NCBI GenBank assembly: GCA_016716125.1
Contig: JADJWZ010000002.1
Span: 124,001 to 188,000, forward strand
DNA: 64,000 nucleotides
Direction: 5' to 3'
Source of the DNA: Ignavibacteria bacterium
GTDB lineage: Bacteria; Bacteroidota; Ignavibacteria; Tepidaquicellales; Tepidaquicellaceae
In this document: positions 55,441 to 64,000 of the stretch, one piece after another
Layout: every line of letters begins with the position of its first letter
How positions within the stretch are numbered: the first letter of the stretch is position 1
The notes under the pieces: generated by a model
What the model was told of the DNA's origin: nothing
What the model saw: the letters and a program-made list of their open reading frames with translations, nothing else
Database searches by the model: none
Program-made: the position numbers and the translations under genes

Positions 55441-56631
55441 TTACTTAATTAATATCATTCTCTTTGTAACTGAGAAGTCATCTGAAATTAATCTGTAAAA
55501 ATAAATTCCTGCCGGTAAATTTATTGCATTAAAAATTAATTCATAATACCCTGCATTTTGAAATCCATTAATAAGCGTCTTCACTTCTTTTCCTGAGATG
55601 TCATAAATATTAAGAGATACATTACTGCTGTTTGCAATTGCGTATGAGATCTTTGTCGAAGGATTAAAAGGATTGGGATAGTTTTGCAACAGTTCAGTTT
55701 TATCCGGTAATCCGATATTTACATTTCCGGACAGATAGAAGTATTCGAAATTTCCGTTAAAGTCTATCTGTTTTAATCTATAAAAATAAATTCCCGTATT
55801 CAGCTTTTCACTGAATGAATATCTTACGGTTTCATTTGAAGTACCGGAGCCGGTTACAAAACCGGATTTTATCCACTCTATATTATTCGCATTATCCGCA
55901 GATCTTTCTATTTCAAATCCTGAATTATTTGATTCACCTGAAGTTATCCAGTCCAATGATACCTTATTTTGATTTACAGTATGAGTAAAACTTGTCAGCT
56001 CTACGGGATTCACTAACAGTCCACCCGATTGAACCCAATGCCAGCCGGGGTTTGTAATATTTACTTCGGAAGTTCTGATAATGTATGCAAAGATTTTTGT
56101 ATGATCTGTAAACGGCGGATTGTTTCTCCATTCAGCGTCAATATCAATATACCACCAGCCGCCTATCGCAGCTCCATCCATCGAAAATGTTGGCGCTGTA
56201 GTGCTTAGTTTTAATTTTATGATTTTTGCCGGAGTAATTCCGTTTACAGTAAATCCGTTACCGGCTCCGGGGAAAGAATTCATGTCCAGCGCAAACTGAG
56301 AAATACCATTACTGTCAGGAATTATGTGCGGATTTACCGGTCTTAAATTTACCGGAAGATCTGAAGTGTCTGGTCCCGCAATTGAAAAACTCAGTGTCCC
56401 GCCGTTTGCCACACCGGTATTAAAATTTATCAAAAACTGTCCGCCGGCATATTCAAAATCTGCACCGTTCCGGCTGCGGATAGTAATATCAAAGGTGACT
56501 TCATTTGCAGTGTAATAATCTCCGTTAGGAATAAAGTTATCCAGCTTTAATTCATACAAAGGGATCTGAGCGGATAAATTAAATGTCTGAAAGCAGAATA
56601 TAAAAATTAATAAAATAAATCGCGTTTTCAT
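55441..56631 (-). CDS. Secreted protein with T9SS type A sorting domain and Ig-like body
   Basis: 396 residues: signal peptide (FILLIFIFCFQTFNLSAQ), a body that opens LDNFIPNGDYYTANEVTFDI and resembles cohesin- or Ig-like exported domains, a fibronectin-like part (VELTSFTHTVNQNKVSLDW with GESNNSGFEIERSADN), and a T9SS tail (LLQNYPNPFNPSTKISY, ending KRMILIK). No catalytic motif is seen. It is on the minus strand, alone between repeat-rich spacers. Confidence 0.87.
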   Translation of the reverse strand: MKTRFILLIFIFCFQTFNLSAQIPLYELKLDNFIPNGDYYTANEVTFDITIRSRNGADFEYAGGQFLINFNTGVANGGTLSFSIAGPDTSDLPVNLRPVNPHIIPDSNGISQFALDMNSFPGAGNGFTVNGITPAKIIKLKLSTTAPTFSMDGAAIGGWWYIDIDAEWRNNPPFTDHTKIFAYIIRTSEVNITNPGWHWVQSGGLLVNPVELTSFTHTVNQNKVSLDWITSGESNNSGFEIERSADNANNIEWIKSGFVTGSGTSNETVRYSFSEKLNTGIYFYRLKQIDFNGNFEYFYLSGNVNIGLPDKTELLQNYPNPFNPSTKISYAIANSSNVSLNIYDISGKEVKTLINGFQNAGYYELIFNAINLPAGIYFYRLISDDFSVTKRMILIK

Positions 56632-56743
56632 AATACTGTGATTAATCTCTTATAATACAAATATAATTTACATTCTAACAATATCCTAACATAGTTCGCA
56701 TTTGTATAATAAAACTCTGTACATGACAATTTGTTACCAATAA

Positions 56744-56763
56744 AGAGTCCCTACGGGACTTAG
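56744..56763. repeat. Short hairpin AGTCCC-tac-GGGACT
   Basis: AGTCCC (56746-56751) and GGGACT (56755-56760) form a tight 6-bp hairpin in an otherwise AT-rich gap of 666 bases between genes (56632-57297). It has no T run, so it is unlikely to be a terminator; it may be a small dispersed repeat. Apart from this hairpin and the element at 56892-57095 I see nothing in the gap. Confidence 0.55.
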
Positions 56764-56891
56764 TTTTAAAAATATAAATCAAATTCACTTTTATCATGTC
56801 TAATTGCATACTATTAAAATGGTTCTATATGAAATGCAGTGGGTCTCTTTTAATATTTTGAAATATACATTCACAAATAAAAAAAATACAT

Positions 56892-57095
56892 TTGTCATTC
56901 CCGCATGCTCCTGGCGGGAATCCAATCAGGAATTTTAAATAATGACTATATGAATACATTGATTGAAAGGAAAATCCTGAATAGAATAATTTGTTTTTTG
57001 AAATCGGATGAAAGGAAGATCTGCTTGATCCGAATTTGTTAAAATGAGAAACGCTTTATGACTGGATTCCCGTCAAAAGCACGCGGGAATGACAA
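56892..57095. mobile_element. MITE-like element with 37-bp terminal inverted repeats
   Basis: The ends, 56892-56928 and 57059-57095, are reverse complements at 32 of 37 positions and begin TTGTCATTCCCGC. Each end also folds on itself: left ATTCCCGC/GCGGGAAT, right ATTCCCG/CGGGAAT. The ~130-bp interior encodes nothing. GTCATTCCCGC...GGGAATCC ends are widespread in bacterial genomes as small non-autonomous repeats. I see no clear target-site duplication. Confidence 0.75.
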
Positions 57096-57297
57096 CCCTT
57101 TGTTTTGTTATTTTAAAACAGTCTCAAAACTTAGCGGCAGAATTGGTATTCAAAATTATTTCTACAGTAAATCATATAGAACTATTAAAATTGACGTGTA
57201 CAGAAATATAAAAGGAATCTAAAGAAAACTTTTCGGCGGATGTGGTATTAAGTAAATTTTAATTGCAGTTTTATATTGATATATTTGAAACTTATTT

Positions 57298-58929
57298 ATG
57301 GCAAAAAAAGAAACCAAAAAAAATATTCAGAATATTTCAAGGACAGCAGCGTCCGGAAAGTCCGGAAATAAAACTGTCCCTTTGGATGATAACCCGTTAA
57401 TATCAAAATTTTTCTGGATAGTCATTCCGGTATTTACGCTTATATATTATATCAGCAGTAAATACTCACTGGGATTTTATCAGGATGATGAAGTCGGTCA
57501 GTATATCAATATGATAAATTTTTTCACTGACCCGTTTGTCATACTCGGTAATTCCCCTAAGCCCGGTTACAAAATATTTATGGTCATTCCGTCGCTGTTC
57601 GGTTACAATGCGGTCTTGCTGGTAAATTCTTTCATCGCTTCGCTTGCAGTCTATTTCACTTACATACTTTTAAAAACTTATAAAATAAATTACGCTTATT
57701 TCGGCGCATTGCTATTGGCGGTTCAGCCGCTGTTCTTTGATCTTTCATTCAGATCATACGCTGAGATATTCACAAGTCTGCTGATCCTGTTTGTGCTTAT
57801 TTTGTATAAGAAAGAAAGCTATGAATTATCAGCGCTTGTCTGCGGATACATATTTACAGTAAGACAGGAGATCGCATTGCTGATCATTATTTTTGCAGTC
57901 ATATATTTCAGAAAGAAAAATTATACGGCTATTTTATTGCTGGCGGTATTTCCTCTTATCTATAATTTCCTCGGATATTTTAAAACCGGTGATCTGATGT
58001 TTGTGCTGACTGAAATAATGTCTCTGTCTGTTTACAGTTACAAATCGCAGGGAATATCACATTATCTTCTTGTTTATATTTTCATAGTCGGTCCCGTTAC
58101 TCTGCTGCTTTTCTTTTTCGGATTTTTCGGATTCTTTTCCGATACGAATAAGATTAAAGAATATTTAATGAAGTACGGTATATTTTATCTTGTATTCGTT
58201 TCGATTTTCTCGGTTCAGCTTATGACAATGTTCAGCGACGGCGCTAACCCGGGCAACTGGCGTTATCTGCTGCATATTTCTCCCATCGCTGCCGTGTTTG
58301 CAGCCATCGGACTGAATAATCTCGGTGCGCCTTCATTCAGAAAAACTTCTTACATTCTTACAGGGATACTTGCGTTCATAACTCTTGTATTTTTGTCAAA
58401 GGATACGAACGGATTTATTTTGCTTGAAACTTCGGAATATGTAAAGTTCTTTATGATAGTTGCGTCCTTCCTTATCATATTAATGGTTAAGAAAGAGCCT
58501 GTCACTGAATATCTGAATAAAGTATCCGCTGTCCTCATAGCGTTAGCCGTAATTTATCTGACCATCAGCTTTACACCAAAAGAATTATCATCTGAAAATC
58601 TTGCGCTGAAACAGACATCCGATTATCTGAATACTCTCGATCTGAATGACAGGGAAGTTTTATACAATCATACATTCATTCCTTTTTACAGTGATAAACA
58701 TTACAGAAACAATCCGGCTTCATTCAAAAGACTTATCTCCGAAAATCTGAAAGATATTAAGCCGGGAACAATCGTAATATGGGATTCGCATTACAGTTAC
58801 AGACCGAAAGATATGCAGAATGACGTTCAGCTTGAGACGCTTGAAAAAGACAGCACATATAAACTGCTCAATAAGATCATATCCGCCGATCAGAGATTCG
58901 GCGCATTCATTTTTGAAAAGGCAAATTAA
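57298..58929 (+). CDS. GT-C family membrane glycosyltransferase
   Basis: 543 residues: a basic cytoplasmic N-terminal stretch, then about 11 membrane helices beginning FFWIVIPVFTLIYYISSKYS. The first external loop has YQDDEVGQY (Asp63, Asp64, Glu65), the acidic motif expected of GT-C enzymes that use lipid-linked sugars. It probably adds a sugar to a lipid or surface glycan outside the inner membrane. The epimerase gene begins 11 bp later and the GT2 gene overlaps that, so the three form an operon. Confidence 0.75.
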   Translation: MAKKETKKNIQNISRTAASGKSGNKTVPLDDNPLISKFFWIVIPVFTLIYYISSKYSLGFYQDDEVGQYINMINFFTDPFVILGNSPKPGYKIFMVIPSLFGYNAVLLVNSFIASLAVYFTYILLKTYKINYAYFGALLLAVQPLFFDLSFRSYAEIFTSLLILFVLILYKKESYELSALVCGYIFTVRQEIALLIIIFAVIYFRKKNYTAILLLAVFPLIYNFLGYFKTGDLMFVLTEIMSLSVYSYKSQGISHYLLVYIFIVGPVTLLLFFFGFFGFFSDTNKIKEYLMKYGIFYLVFVSIFSVQLMTMFSDGANPGNWRYLLHISPIAAVFAAIGLNNLGAPSFRKTSYILTGILAFITLVFLSKDTNGFILLETSEYVKFFMIVASFLIILMVKKEPVTEYLNKVSAVLIALAVIYLTISFTPKELSSENLALKQTSDYLNTLDLNDREVLYNHTFIPFYSDKHYRNNPASFKRLISENLKDIKPGTIVIWDSHYSYRPKDMQNDVQLETLEKDSTYKLLNKIISADQRFGAFIFEKAN

Positions 58930-58940
58930 ATATCTGACGG

Positions 58941-59891
58941 GTGAATAAAGAGAGATGTATAATATACGGAGGTGGCGGTTTCATAGGATCTCATCTTTGT
59001 GATAAACTTCTCGGATCAGGTTACGATGTTACTGTGTTTGATAAACTGAATTTTTCAAAAAAGAATATCCAGCATATTCATGATAAAATTAAGATCATCG
59101 AAGGTGATTTTAATAATGATGTTGATCTCATGAATTCACTGCAGGGCATTGACTATGTCTTTCATCTTGTCAGCACGACTCTGCCCGCTTCTTCAAATGA
59201 TAATCCCGAATACGATGCCGAGACCAATCTCATTTCATCTTTAAAATTATTCAAAGAATGCGTTACACTTAAAATAAAAAAAATTATTTTCCTTTCTTCC
59301 GGCGGAACAGTTTACGGCATTCCGTCTGAAATTCCTGTGAAAGAAAATTACTCTGCAAATCCGGTCTGCTCTTACGGTATTATTAAAAGAACCATTGAAG
59401 AATATCTTTACCTTTTTAATTATCTTTACGGTCAGCAGTATTTTGTATTCCGGCTTTCAAATCCATACGGCGAGAGGCAAAATCCAAATTCATCGCAGGG
59501 CGCGATCGGCGTATTTTTAAATAAGGTTATAAATAATGAAACGATAGAGATCTGGGGAGACGGGGAAGTGGTGAGAGATTATATTTATATAAAGGACGCC
59601 GTTGAAGTTCTGGCTAAATCCGTTTCCGAACAAAATGCGGTAACTGAAGAGCGTGTATTTAATTTAAGTACCGGTGAAGGTCATTCTTTAAATCAGATAA
59701 TTGAAACGATCGGAAAAGTTTCCGGTAAAAAGATCAAGCCTGTATTTAAGGAAGCGAGAAAGCTTGATGTTCCCGTGAATATTCTTGACAACTCAAAAGT
59801 TAAAAATGCATTCGGATGGAAACCTACAACCTCTATTGAGACGGGAATCAAGAATACATTTGATTATTTAACACAGCAAAAAAAACAATGA
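58941..59891 (+). CDS. NAD-dependent sugar epimerase/dehydratase
   Basis: 316 residues of the extended SDR family with Rossmann loop GGGGFIGSHL (10-19), the catalytic Ser in FLSSGGTVYG, and Tyr/Lys in CSYGIIKRTIEEYL; FRLSNPYGERQNPNSSQG and DGEVVRDYIYIKDA are typical of nucleotide-sugar 4-epimerases and dehydratases. It starts at GTG 58941, 11 bp after the GT-C gene, and overlaps the GT2 gene by 4 bases. It probably makes the activated sugar used by the neighbouring transferases. Confidence 0.9.
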   Translation: MNKERCIIYGGGGFIGSHLCDKLLGSGYDVTVFDKLNFSKKNIQHIHDKIKIIEGDFNNDVDLMNSLQGIDYVFHLVSTTLPASSNDNPEYDAETNLISSLKLFKECVTLKIKKIIFLSSGGTVYGIPSEIPVKENYSANPVCSYGIIKRTIEEYLYLFNYLYGQQYFVFRLSNPYGERQNPNSSQGAIGVFLNKVINNETIEIWGDGEVVRDYIYIKDAVEVLAKSVSEQNAVTEERVFNLSTGEGHSLNQIIETIGKVSGKKIKPVFKEARKLDVPVNILDNSKVKNAFGWKPTTSIETGIKNTFDYLTQQKKQ

Positions 59892-60622
59892 CAGATAATT
59901 CAGGAATATCCCTGTCGGTTTTTTTTCCCGCCTATTATGATGAGAAGAATATCGGTAAAGTAGTTGATGCAGCGGTAAGAGTGCTTGAAGAAATGAAGCT
60001 TAAGGATTATGAGATAATAATTATCGAAGACGGCAGTCCGGATAAGACAGATGAAGTGGCTGATGCGCTTGCTCTGAAGTATGACAAAGTAAGAGTGATC
60101 CATCATGAAAAAAATTTGGGATACGGCGCGACTTTAAAAGACGGTTTTCTCAGCGCTAAACTTGATTACGTTTTTTATACGGACGGTGATAATCAGTTTG
60201 ATCTGGAAGAGCTGAAAAAATTTGTCGCTTTACTTCCTTACTCCGATATTGTCGTTGGTTACAGAAAGCATAAGCAGTATTCGCTATACAGAAAGTTCAC
60301 TTCGCTTTGTTACAACTATCTTCTTAAACTTGTTTTTGACATTCACTACTGGGACATTGACTGCGCTTTTAAATTATTCAAAACTGATCTTTTTAAGAAA
60401 ATAAAAATAGATTCGGTCGACGCTTTCATAGATGCTGAGATAATGCTGAAGGCGAATCTGCTGGAATATAAAGTAACTGAGATCGGTGTAATGCATCTGC
60501 CGAGAGTGGACGGAATTTCAACAGGCGCAAGACCATCGGTAATTGTCAGAACTATTAAGGAAGTTTTTACTTACAGGAAAGAATACTTCGCAGAGCTCAG
60601 AAAAAAAACTATTTCGATTTAA
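59888..60622 (+). CDS. Family 2 glycosyltransferase (polyprenyl-phosphate sugar transferase type)
   Basis: 244 residues of the GT-A fold: SLSVFFPAYYDEKNIGKVVD at the N-terminus, IIIEDGSPDKTDEVADAL, RVIHHEKNLGYGATLKDGFL, and the acidic motif FYTDGDNQFDLEELK; the pattern is that of DPM1-like enzymes that move a sugar from a nucleotide to polyprenyl phosphate. There is no C-terminal membrane domain. Its ATG overlaps the epimerase stop (ATGA), and its end overlaps the converging methyltransferase by 14 bases. It would supply the lipid-linked sugar for the GT-C enzyme. Confidence 0.88.
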   Translation: MTDNSGISLSVFFPAYYDEKNIGKVVDAAVRVLEEMKLKDYEIIIIEDGSPDKTDEVADALALKYDKVRVIHHEKNLGYGATLKDGFLSAKLDYVFYTDGDNQFDLEELKKFVALLPYSDIVVGYRKHKQYSLYRKFTSLCYNYLLKLVFDIHYWDIDCAFKLFKTDLFKKIKIDSVDAFIDAEIMLKANLLEYKVTEIGVMHLPRVDGISTGARPSVIVRTIKEVFTYRKEYFAELRKKTISI

Positions 60623-61325
60623 CCGCTTTAACGTAATACTGCCCGCCCATCGGAATTTTCTTCAGGAAATTTTCAGTGAATCTCATAAACTTCAGCGCAG
60701 CGGGAAAAAACAATGTGTAATTTTTTTCATTTACCTTCAGACCTGAATTTTCCATAAGCTCAACAGACTCTTTCATATTAAGAAGTATTGCATCCGTATC
60801 CCATTCACAGGTATTAACAATGTGTCGCGTAACGGGATTGTATGGATTATGTTCGAAGATATATGCGCTGCCTTCATTTTTCATCATTGAGTAAATTGTT
60901 TTCATTGACTCCGTTCTTAATGACGGAGCGATATGATGAAATACACATGAAACAAAAACGAGATCGAATTTTCCGGAATGTTTTTTTATCTCTTCATCAT
61001 TCAGAAGAAAAAATTTTACATCTGGATTTTCGCTCTTAGCAATCTCAATGCTTTTAGCGGAAATATCAGCGCCGTAAATTTCGGAATCCGGAAAATATTT
61101 TGAAAAGAATTTCAGATTCCTCCCGATACCGCATCCGAATTCAAGGATCTTTTTCGGCGGCTGAGTAAGCGTGTCTTTTACAAGCTCTACTTTATATTCA
61201 GCAAAGTAAGAATTCTCTTCCCCGAAAAAGTCGAGCTGTTTCTCAAGTACATTCTCATATCTTCCTGCGTAATTATCGAAATCAACTTTTTCAGTTTCGT
61301 TTACCTGCTTTATATCTTTACTCAT
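60609..61325 (-). CDS. Class I SAM-dependent methyltransferase
   Basis: 238 residues: SAM-binding motif I LEFGCGIGRNLKFF, an acidic end of strand 2 in IYGADISAKSIEIA, motif II FDLVFVSCVFHHI, and a C-terminal basic part. The N-terminus (VDFDNYAGRYENVLEKQLDF) fits small-molecule or lipid methyltransferases. Its 3' end overlaps the GT2 gene and its start overlaps the P-ATPase gene by 4 bases (ATGA), so it is translated together with that pump. Confidence 0.85.
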   Translation of the reverse strand: MSKDIKQVNETEKVDFDNYAGRYENVLEKQLDFFGEENSYFAEYKVELVKDTLTQPPKKILEFGCGIGRNLKFFSKYFPDSEIYGADISAKSIEIAKSENPDVKFFLLNDEEIKKHSGKFDLVFVSCVFHHIAPSLRTESMKTIYSMMKNEGSAYIFEHNPYNPVTRHIVNTCEWDTDAILLNMKESVELMENSGLKVNEKNYTLFFPAALKFMRFTENFLKKIPMGGQYYVKAVKSK

Positions 61326-63604
61326 TTATCGAGTTTTACATATTTAAGACGGAGGGAATTACCGATGACGGTAACTACATCGCTGAAAGCCATCAGCATT
61401 GCCGCCATTACGGGACTGATGTAAATACCGTAAGGCACAAACAAGCCGGCTGCGAGAGGGATTGCAACTGCATTATAAAAAAACGCCCAGAAGAAATTCT
61501 GTTTGATTATTCTGACTGTTTTTTCTGAAATTACAATTGACTTCATTATATTTGTCAGATCATCTTTTACGAAAATTACATCGGCAGAGTCGATTGCAAT
61601 ATCCTGACCTGAACCGACAGCTATTCCGACATTCGCTCTTGCAAGAGAAGGCGCGTCATTGATGCCGTCTCCTATCATTGCGACATTCTTATTTTTTTTC
61701 TGCAGCTTTGAAATGATCTGCTCTTTTTCATCCGGAAGAGTTTTAAAAGAATAATTTTTAATGCCGAGTTCCGTAGCGGTCTTACCGGCGGCGTTTTCAC
61801 TGTCACCGGTTATCATGTAAATGTTAAGTTTTTTTGACTTTAATTCCTTAATGACATTTGCTGCATTGTCCTTAAGTTTATCTTCAATTTCAATTATTCC
61901 TGAGATTTTATTATCTATGCTGACAAAAAGGTTTGTATAACCGGAGTTGTAAAATATCTCAGGAAAGTTGATATTGTTTTTTCTGAACAGTTCTTCGTTT
62001 CCTATCAGTACTTTTTTATCATTCACCAGAGCGCTTACTCCGAATCCTGATTCATTTTTAAAGTCAGAGACTTTATTGTAAGGCAGTACATTATTGTCGA
62101 TGGCGTGAAGCTTAACGGATTTTGCGATCGGATGAGAAGATAATTTTTCAACTGAATAAATATATTTCATAAGTTCATATTCGCTGAATCCGTTTCGCGT
62201 GTAAATATTTTTCACCGACATCTTTCCGGTTGTTAGCGTGCCTGTTTTGTCAAAGCAGACAGTGTCTATGTTTTTCAGGTTTTCAATTGCGTCTGCATTG
62301 TTAAAAAGAATTCCGTTCTCCGCGGCTCTGCCGACTCCAATCACAATTGCAATAGGGGAGGCGAGTCCCAGCGCGCATGGACAGGCGATTATCAAAACCG
62401 AAACGGCGAATAAAAGGGATCTGTCAAACGCTGCGCCGGCGATCAAATGCCAGTAAGCAAATGTGAATATTGAGATAAGAATTACAATCGGCACAAACAC
62501 AGAAGATATTTTATCCGCAAGCTTCTGAATTTTCGGTTTGCTTGAGGAAGCGTTTTTTACAAGTGAAATTATTTTGGAAAGCATTGTATCGCTTACGACT
62601 AAAACCGCCTGCATTTTTACAAAACCGTTTCGCAGAACAGTTCCGCTCATGAGATCATCACCGGTGGATTTTTCAACAGGCAGACTTTCTCCCGTCATAG
62701 CGCTTTCATCCACTACGCAGTAACCCTCAATGATCTTTCCGTCCACAGGTATCTTATCTCCGGTCTTTATAAGGACAATATCATTTACTCTTACTTTTTT
62801 GAAAGGGATGAACATTTCATTACCGTCTCTGATCACATTCACAACTTTCGCCTGAAGATCTTTAAGCTTCTGAACTGAAGTCTGCGTTTTAGATTTCATC
62901 ACGGACTCAAGATAATTTCCGATGAGTATGAATGTAATGATCATAGCGCCGGTTTCGTAATAAACTTCCGATGACGTTGCAAGCGCGGAAATATTCAGAT
63001 CAAAAACTATATTTATTGTGATGATCAGACTGTAGAAATATGCAGAGAGACTGCCGAGTGAAATGAGAGTATTCATATCAAATGAAAGACTCCGCAGGGA
63101 ATTCCATGCGCCTTTTATGAATTTAGCGCCGCACCAGAATATTACAACAGTTGAAAGTATAGTAAGGACAGGCAGGAGTATTTTTTCAGGAAGATGTAAA
63201 AACTCCGGCAGGTGAATGTGATCCTTCATACTCAGGATCATGATGATCAGGGAAAGTGAAGCAGAGACAATAATTTTTAATCTCTGATCTTTGAGATTTT
63301 TCTTCTTAAGCTGCTCTGAGATATATTCCTCATCTTCTCCTGATACTTCATAACCGAGTTTCCGGATCTCGCTTACTATCTTTAACTTGGAAAATTTTTC
63401 AGAATTGAAAATTATTTCACCGGATTCATTTGCAAAATTTATATCAACTTTCAGAATGCCGTCGAGTTTTTCTATATAGGTCTTAATGCTTGCGGCGCAT
63501 CCGTTACAGTTCATTCCTATTATATCAAATTCAAACAGCTCTTCCCTGACAGAATTTACTTTATCTTTTTCTAATTTATCTTTTATTTTTTCACTGTTGC
63601 TCAT
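61322..63604 (-). CDS. Copper-type P-ATPase (CopA-like)
   Basis: A 760-residue P1B-type ATPase. It has one N-terminal heavy-metal domain with the metal-binding Cys pair (GMNCNGCAASI, near residue 34), eight predicted membrane helices, the A-domain TGESLPVEKSTG, the membrane CPC triad in IACPCALGLASP, the phosphorylation site DKTGTLTTGKM, the HP site SSHPIAKSV and the hinge GDGINDAPSLA. CPC points to Cu(I) export. It is 9 bp after the folP gene, on the same strand. Confidence 0.92.
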   Translation of the reverse strand: MSNSEKIKDKLEKDKVNSVREELFEFDIIGMNCNGCAASIKTYIEKLDGILKVDINFANESGEIIFNSEKFSKLKIVSEIRKLGYEVSGEDEEYISEQLKKKNLKDQRLKIIVSASLSLIIMILSMKDHIHLPEFLHLPEKILLPVLTILSTVVIFWCGAKFIKGAWNSLRSLSFDMNTLISLGSLSAYFYSLIITINIVFDLNISALATSSEVYYETGAMIITFILIGNYLESVMKSKTQTSVQKLKDLQAKVVNVIRDGNEMFIPFKKVRVNDIVLIKTGDKIPVDGKIIEGYCVVDESAMTGESLPVEKSTGDDLMSGTVLRNGFVKMQAVLVVSDTMLSKIISLVKNASSSKPKIQKLADKISSVFVPIVILISIFTFAYWHLIAGAAFDRSLLFAVSVLIIACPCALGLASPIAIVIGVGRAAENGILFNNADAIENLKNIDTVCFDKTGTLTTGKMSVKNIYTRNGFSEYELMKYIYSVEKLSSHPIAKSVKLHAIDNNVLPYNKVSDFKNESGFGVSALVNDKKVLIGNEELFRKNNINFPEIFYNSGYTNLFVSIDNKISGIIEIEDKLKDNAANVIKELKSKKLNIYMITGDSENAAGKTATELGIKNYSFKTLPDEKEQIISKLQKKNKNVAMIGDGINDAPSLARANVGIAVGSGQDIAIDSADVIFVKDDLTNIMKSIVISEKTVRIIKQNFFWAFFYNAVAIPLAAGLFVPYGIYISPVMAAMLMAFSDVVTVIGNSLRLKYVKLDK

Positions 63605-63613
63605 AATGAATAT

Positions 63614-64000
63614 TTATGTGTTCTGATTTTTATTTAAAATTCTGTCAGCTGTAACGGCTGCTTTGTAATTTTCCTTAACATCATGAACCCTGATTATATT
63701 AGCTCCGTTCATAATTCCAATCACGTTTGAAACTATGGTACCTTCAAGTCTCTGCTCAGGCGGCGTTGCAAAAATTTTATCAATAAAACTTTTCCGCGAA
63801 GTCCCGAGAAGTATGGGATATCCAAGTATCTGAAGTTTCTTAAGCTCCCTGATAAGCGTCAGGTTATTTTCAAGACTCTTTCCAAAACCAATTCCCGGAT
63901 CCAGTATGATCTGATTCACACCGGCGTCAAGAGCTGACATTACGGAGCTTTGCAGATAACTTATCACTTCTTTTGTAACATCAGTATATAAAGGATCTTT
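63614..64000 (-). CDS. folP: Dihydropteroate synthase, 5' end outside window
   Basis: The C-terminal part of DHPS, which joins 6-hydroxymethyl-7,8-dihydropterin diphosphate with p-aminobenzoate in folate synthesis. Motifs are LDPGIGFGKSLENN, LGTSRKSFIDKIF, GTIVSNVIGIMNGANIIRVH and DVKENYKAAVTADRIL. The frame stays open to base 64000, so the start lies beyond the window; a GTG at 63967 is only an internal start. The copper ATPase gene follows after 9 bp. Confidence 0.93.
   Translation of the reverse strand, partial: KDPLYTDVTKEVISYLQSSVMSALDAGVNQIILDPGIGFGKSLENNLTLIRELKKLQILGYPILLGTSRKSFIDKIFATPPEQRLEGTIVSNVIGIMNGANIIRVHDVKENYKAAVTADRILNKNQNT

Overview
The window looks like chromosomal DNA of a member of the Bacteroidota/Chlorobiota group, most probably an Ignavibacteria-type lineage. 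Evidence is the low G+C, eight proteins ending in a type IX secretion (T9SS) type A sorting domain with the PNPFNP signature, a GWxTD-domain protein, and mostly weak ribosome binding sites. No T9SS machinery genes and no phage or plasmid functions are visible. The genus cannot be named from this sequence.

Layout. 1-3210: two tandem, nearly identical secreted Asp-box (BNR) proteins, the first cut by the window edge, then two intrinsic terminators. 3416-7979 (+): GWxTD protein, YbbR-like protein, CPBP membrane protease, pdxJ and lptB, tightly packed. 8031-15707 (-): a seven-gene run efp-accB-accC-membrane protein-enoyl-ACP reductase-giant tubulin-like protein-fmdB. 15879-17802: DinB-like protein, GAPDH and a small membrane protein. 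17921-18176: tRNA-Gly(GCC) and tRNA-Cys(GCA). 18177-20117: a repeat-rich zone with one small ORF behind a perfect palindrome, two abutting 21-bp-period tandem arrays and two copies of a hairpin element whose stems differ by compensating changes. 20118-25918: DoxX, ASCH protein, purA and a secD-secF-STAS operon.

26353-32392: three exported proteins, two with T9SS tails and one beta-helix protein with a dockerin-like tail. 32553-41070 (-): VOC protein, a TetR-TolC-MFP-RND efflux operon, and an ECF sigma factor overlapping a putative anti-sigma gene. 41317-46949: a TsdA-like dihaem cytochrome, an ICMT-like methyltransferase, a frameshifted Rieske oxygenase, pepT and a frameshifted glutamate dehydrogenase. 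47137-56631: more T9SS cargo (a duplicated Ycf48-like propeller, a low-GC block with a frameshifted beta-helix gene and a small homologous relic, and an Ig-like cargo protein), a polytopic membrane protein and a long fold-back repeat. 56892-57095: a MITE-like element with 37-bp inverted ends. 57298-64000: a GT-C glycosyltransferase, sugar epimerase and GT2 glycosyltransferase, facing a methyltransferase, a Cu-type P-ATPase and a partial folP.

The strongest candidates for something new are (i) the 1133-residue tubulin/FtsZ-superfamily protein with a SHOCT-like tail in the same apparent operon as fatty-acid synthesis genes, and (ii) the 18392-19941 repeat zone. Three one-base frame breaks (43.66, 46.08 and 52.43 kb) in otherwise intact genes could be decay or assembly errors and should be resolved first.
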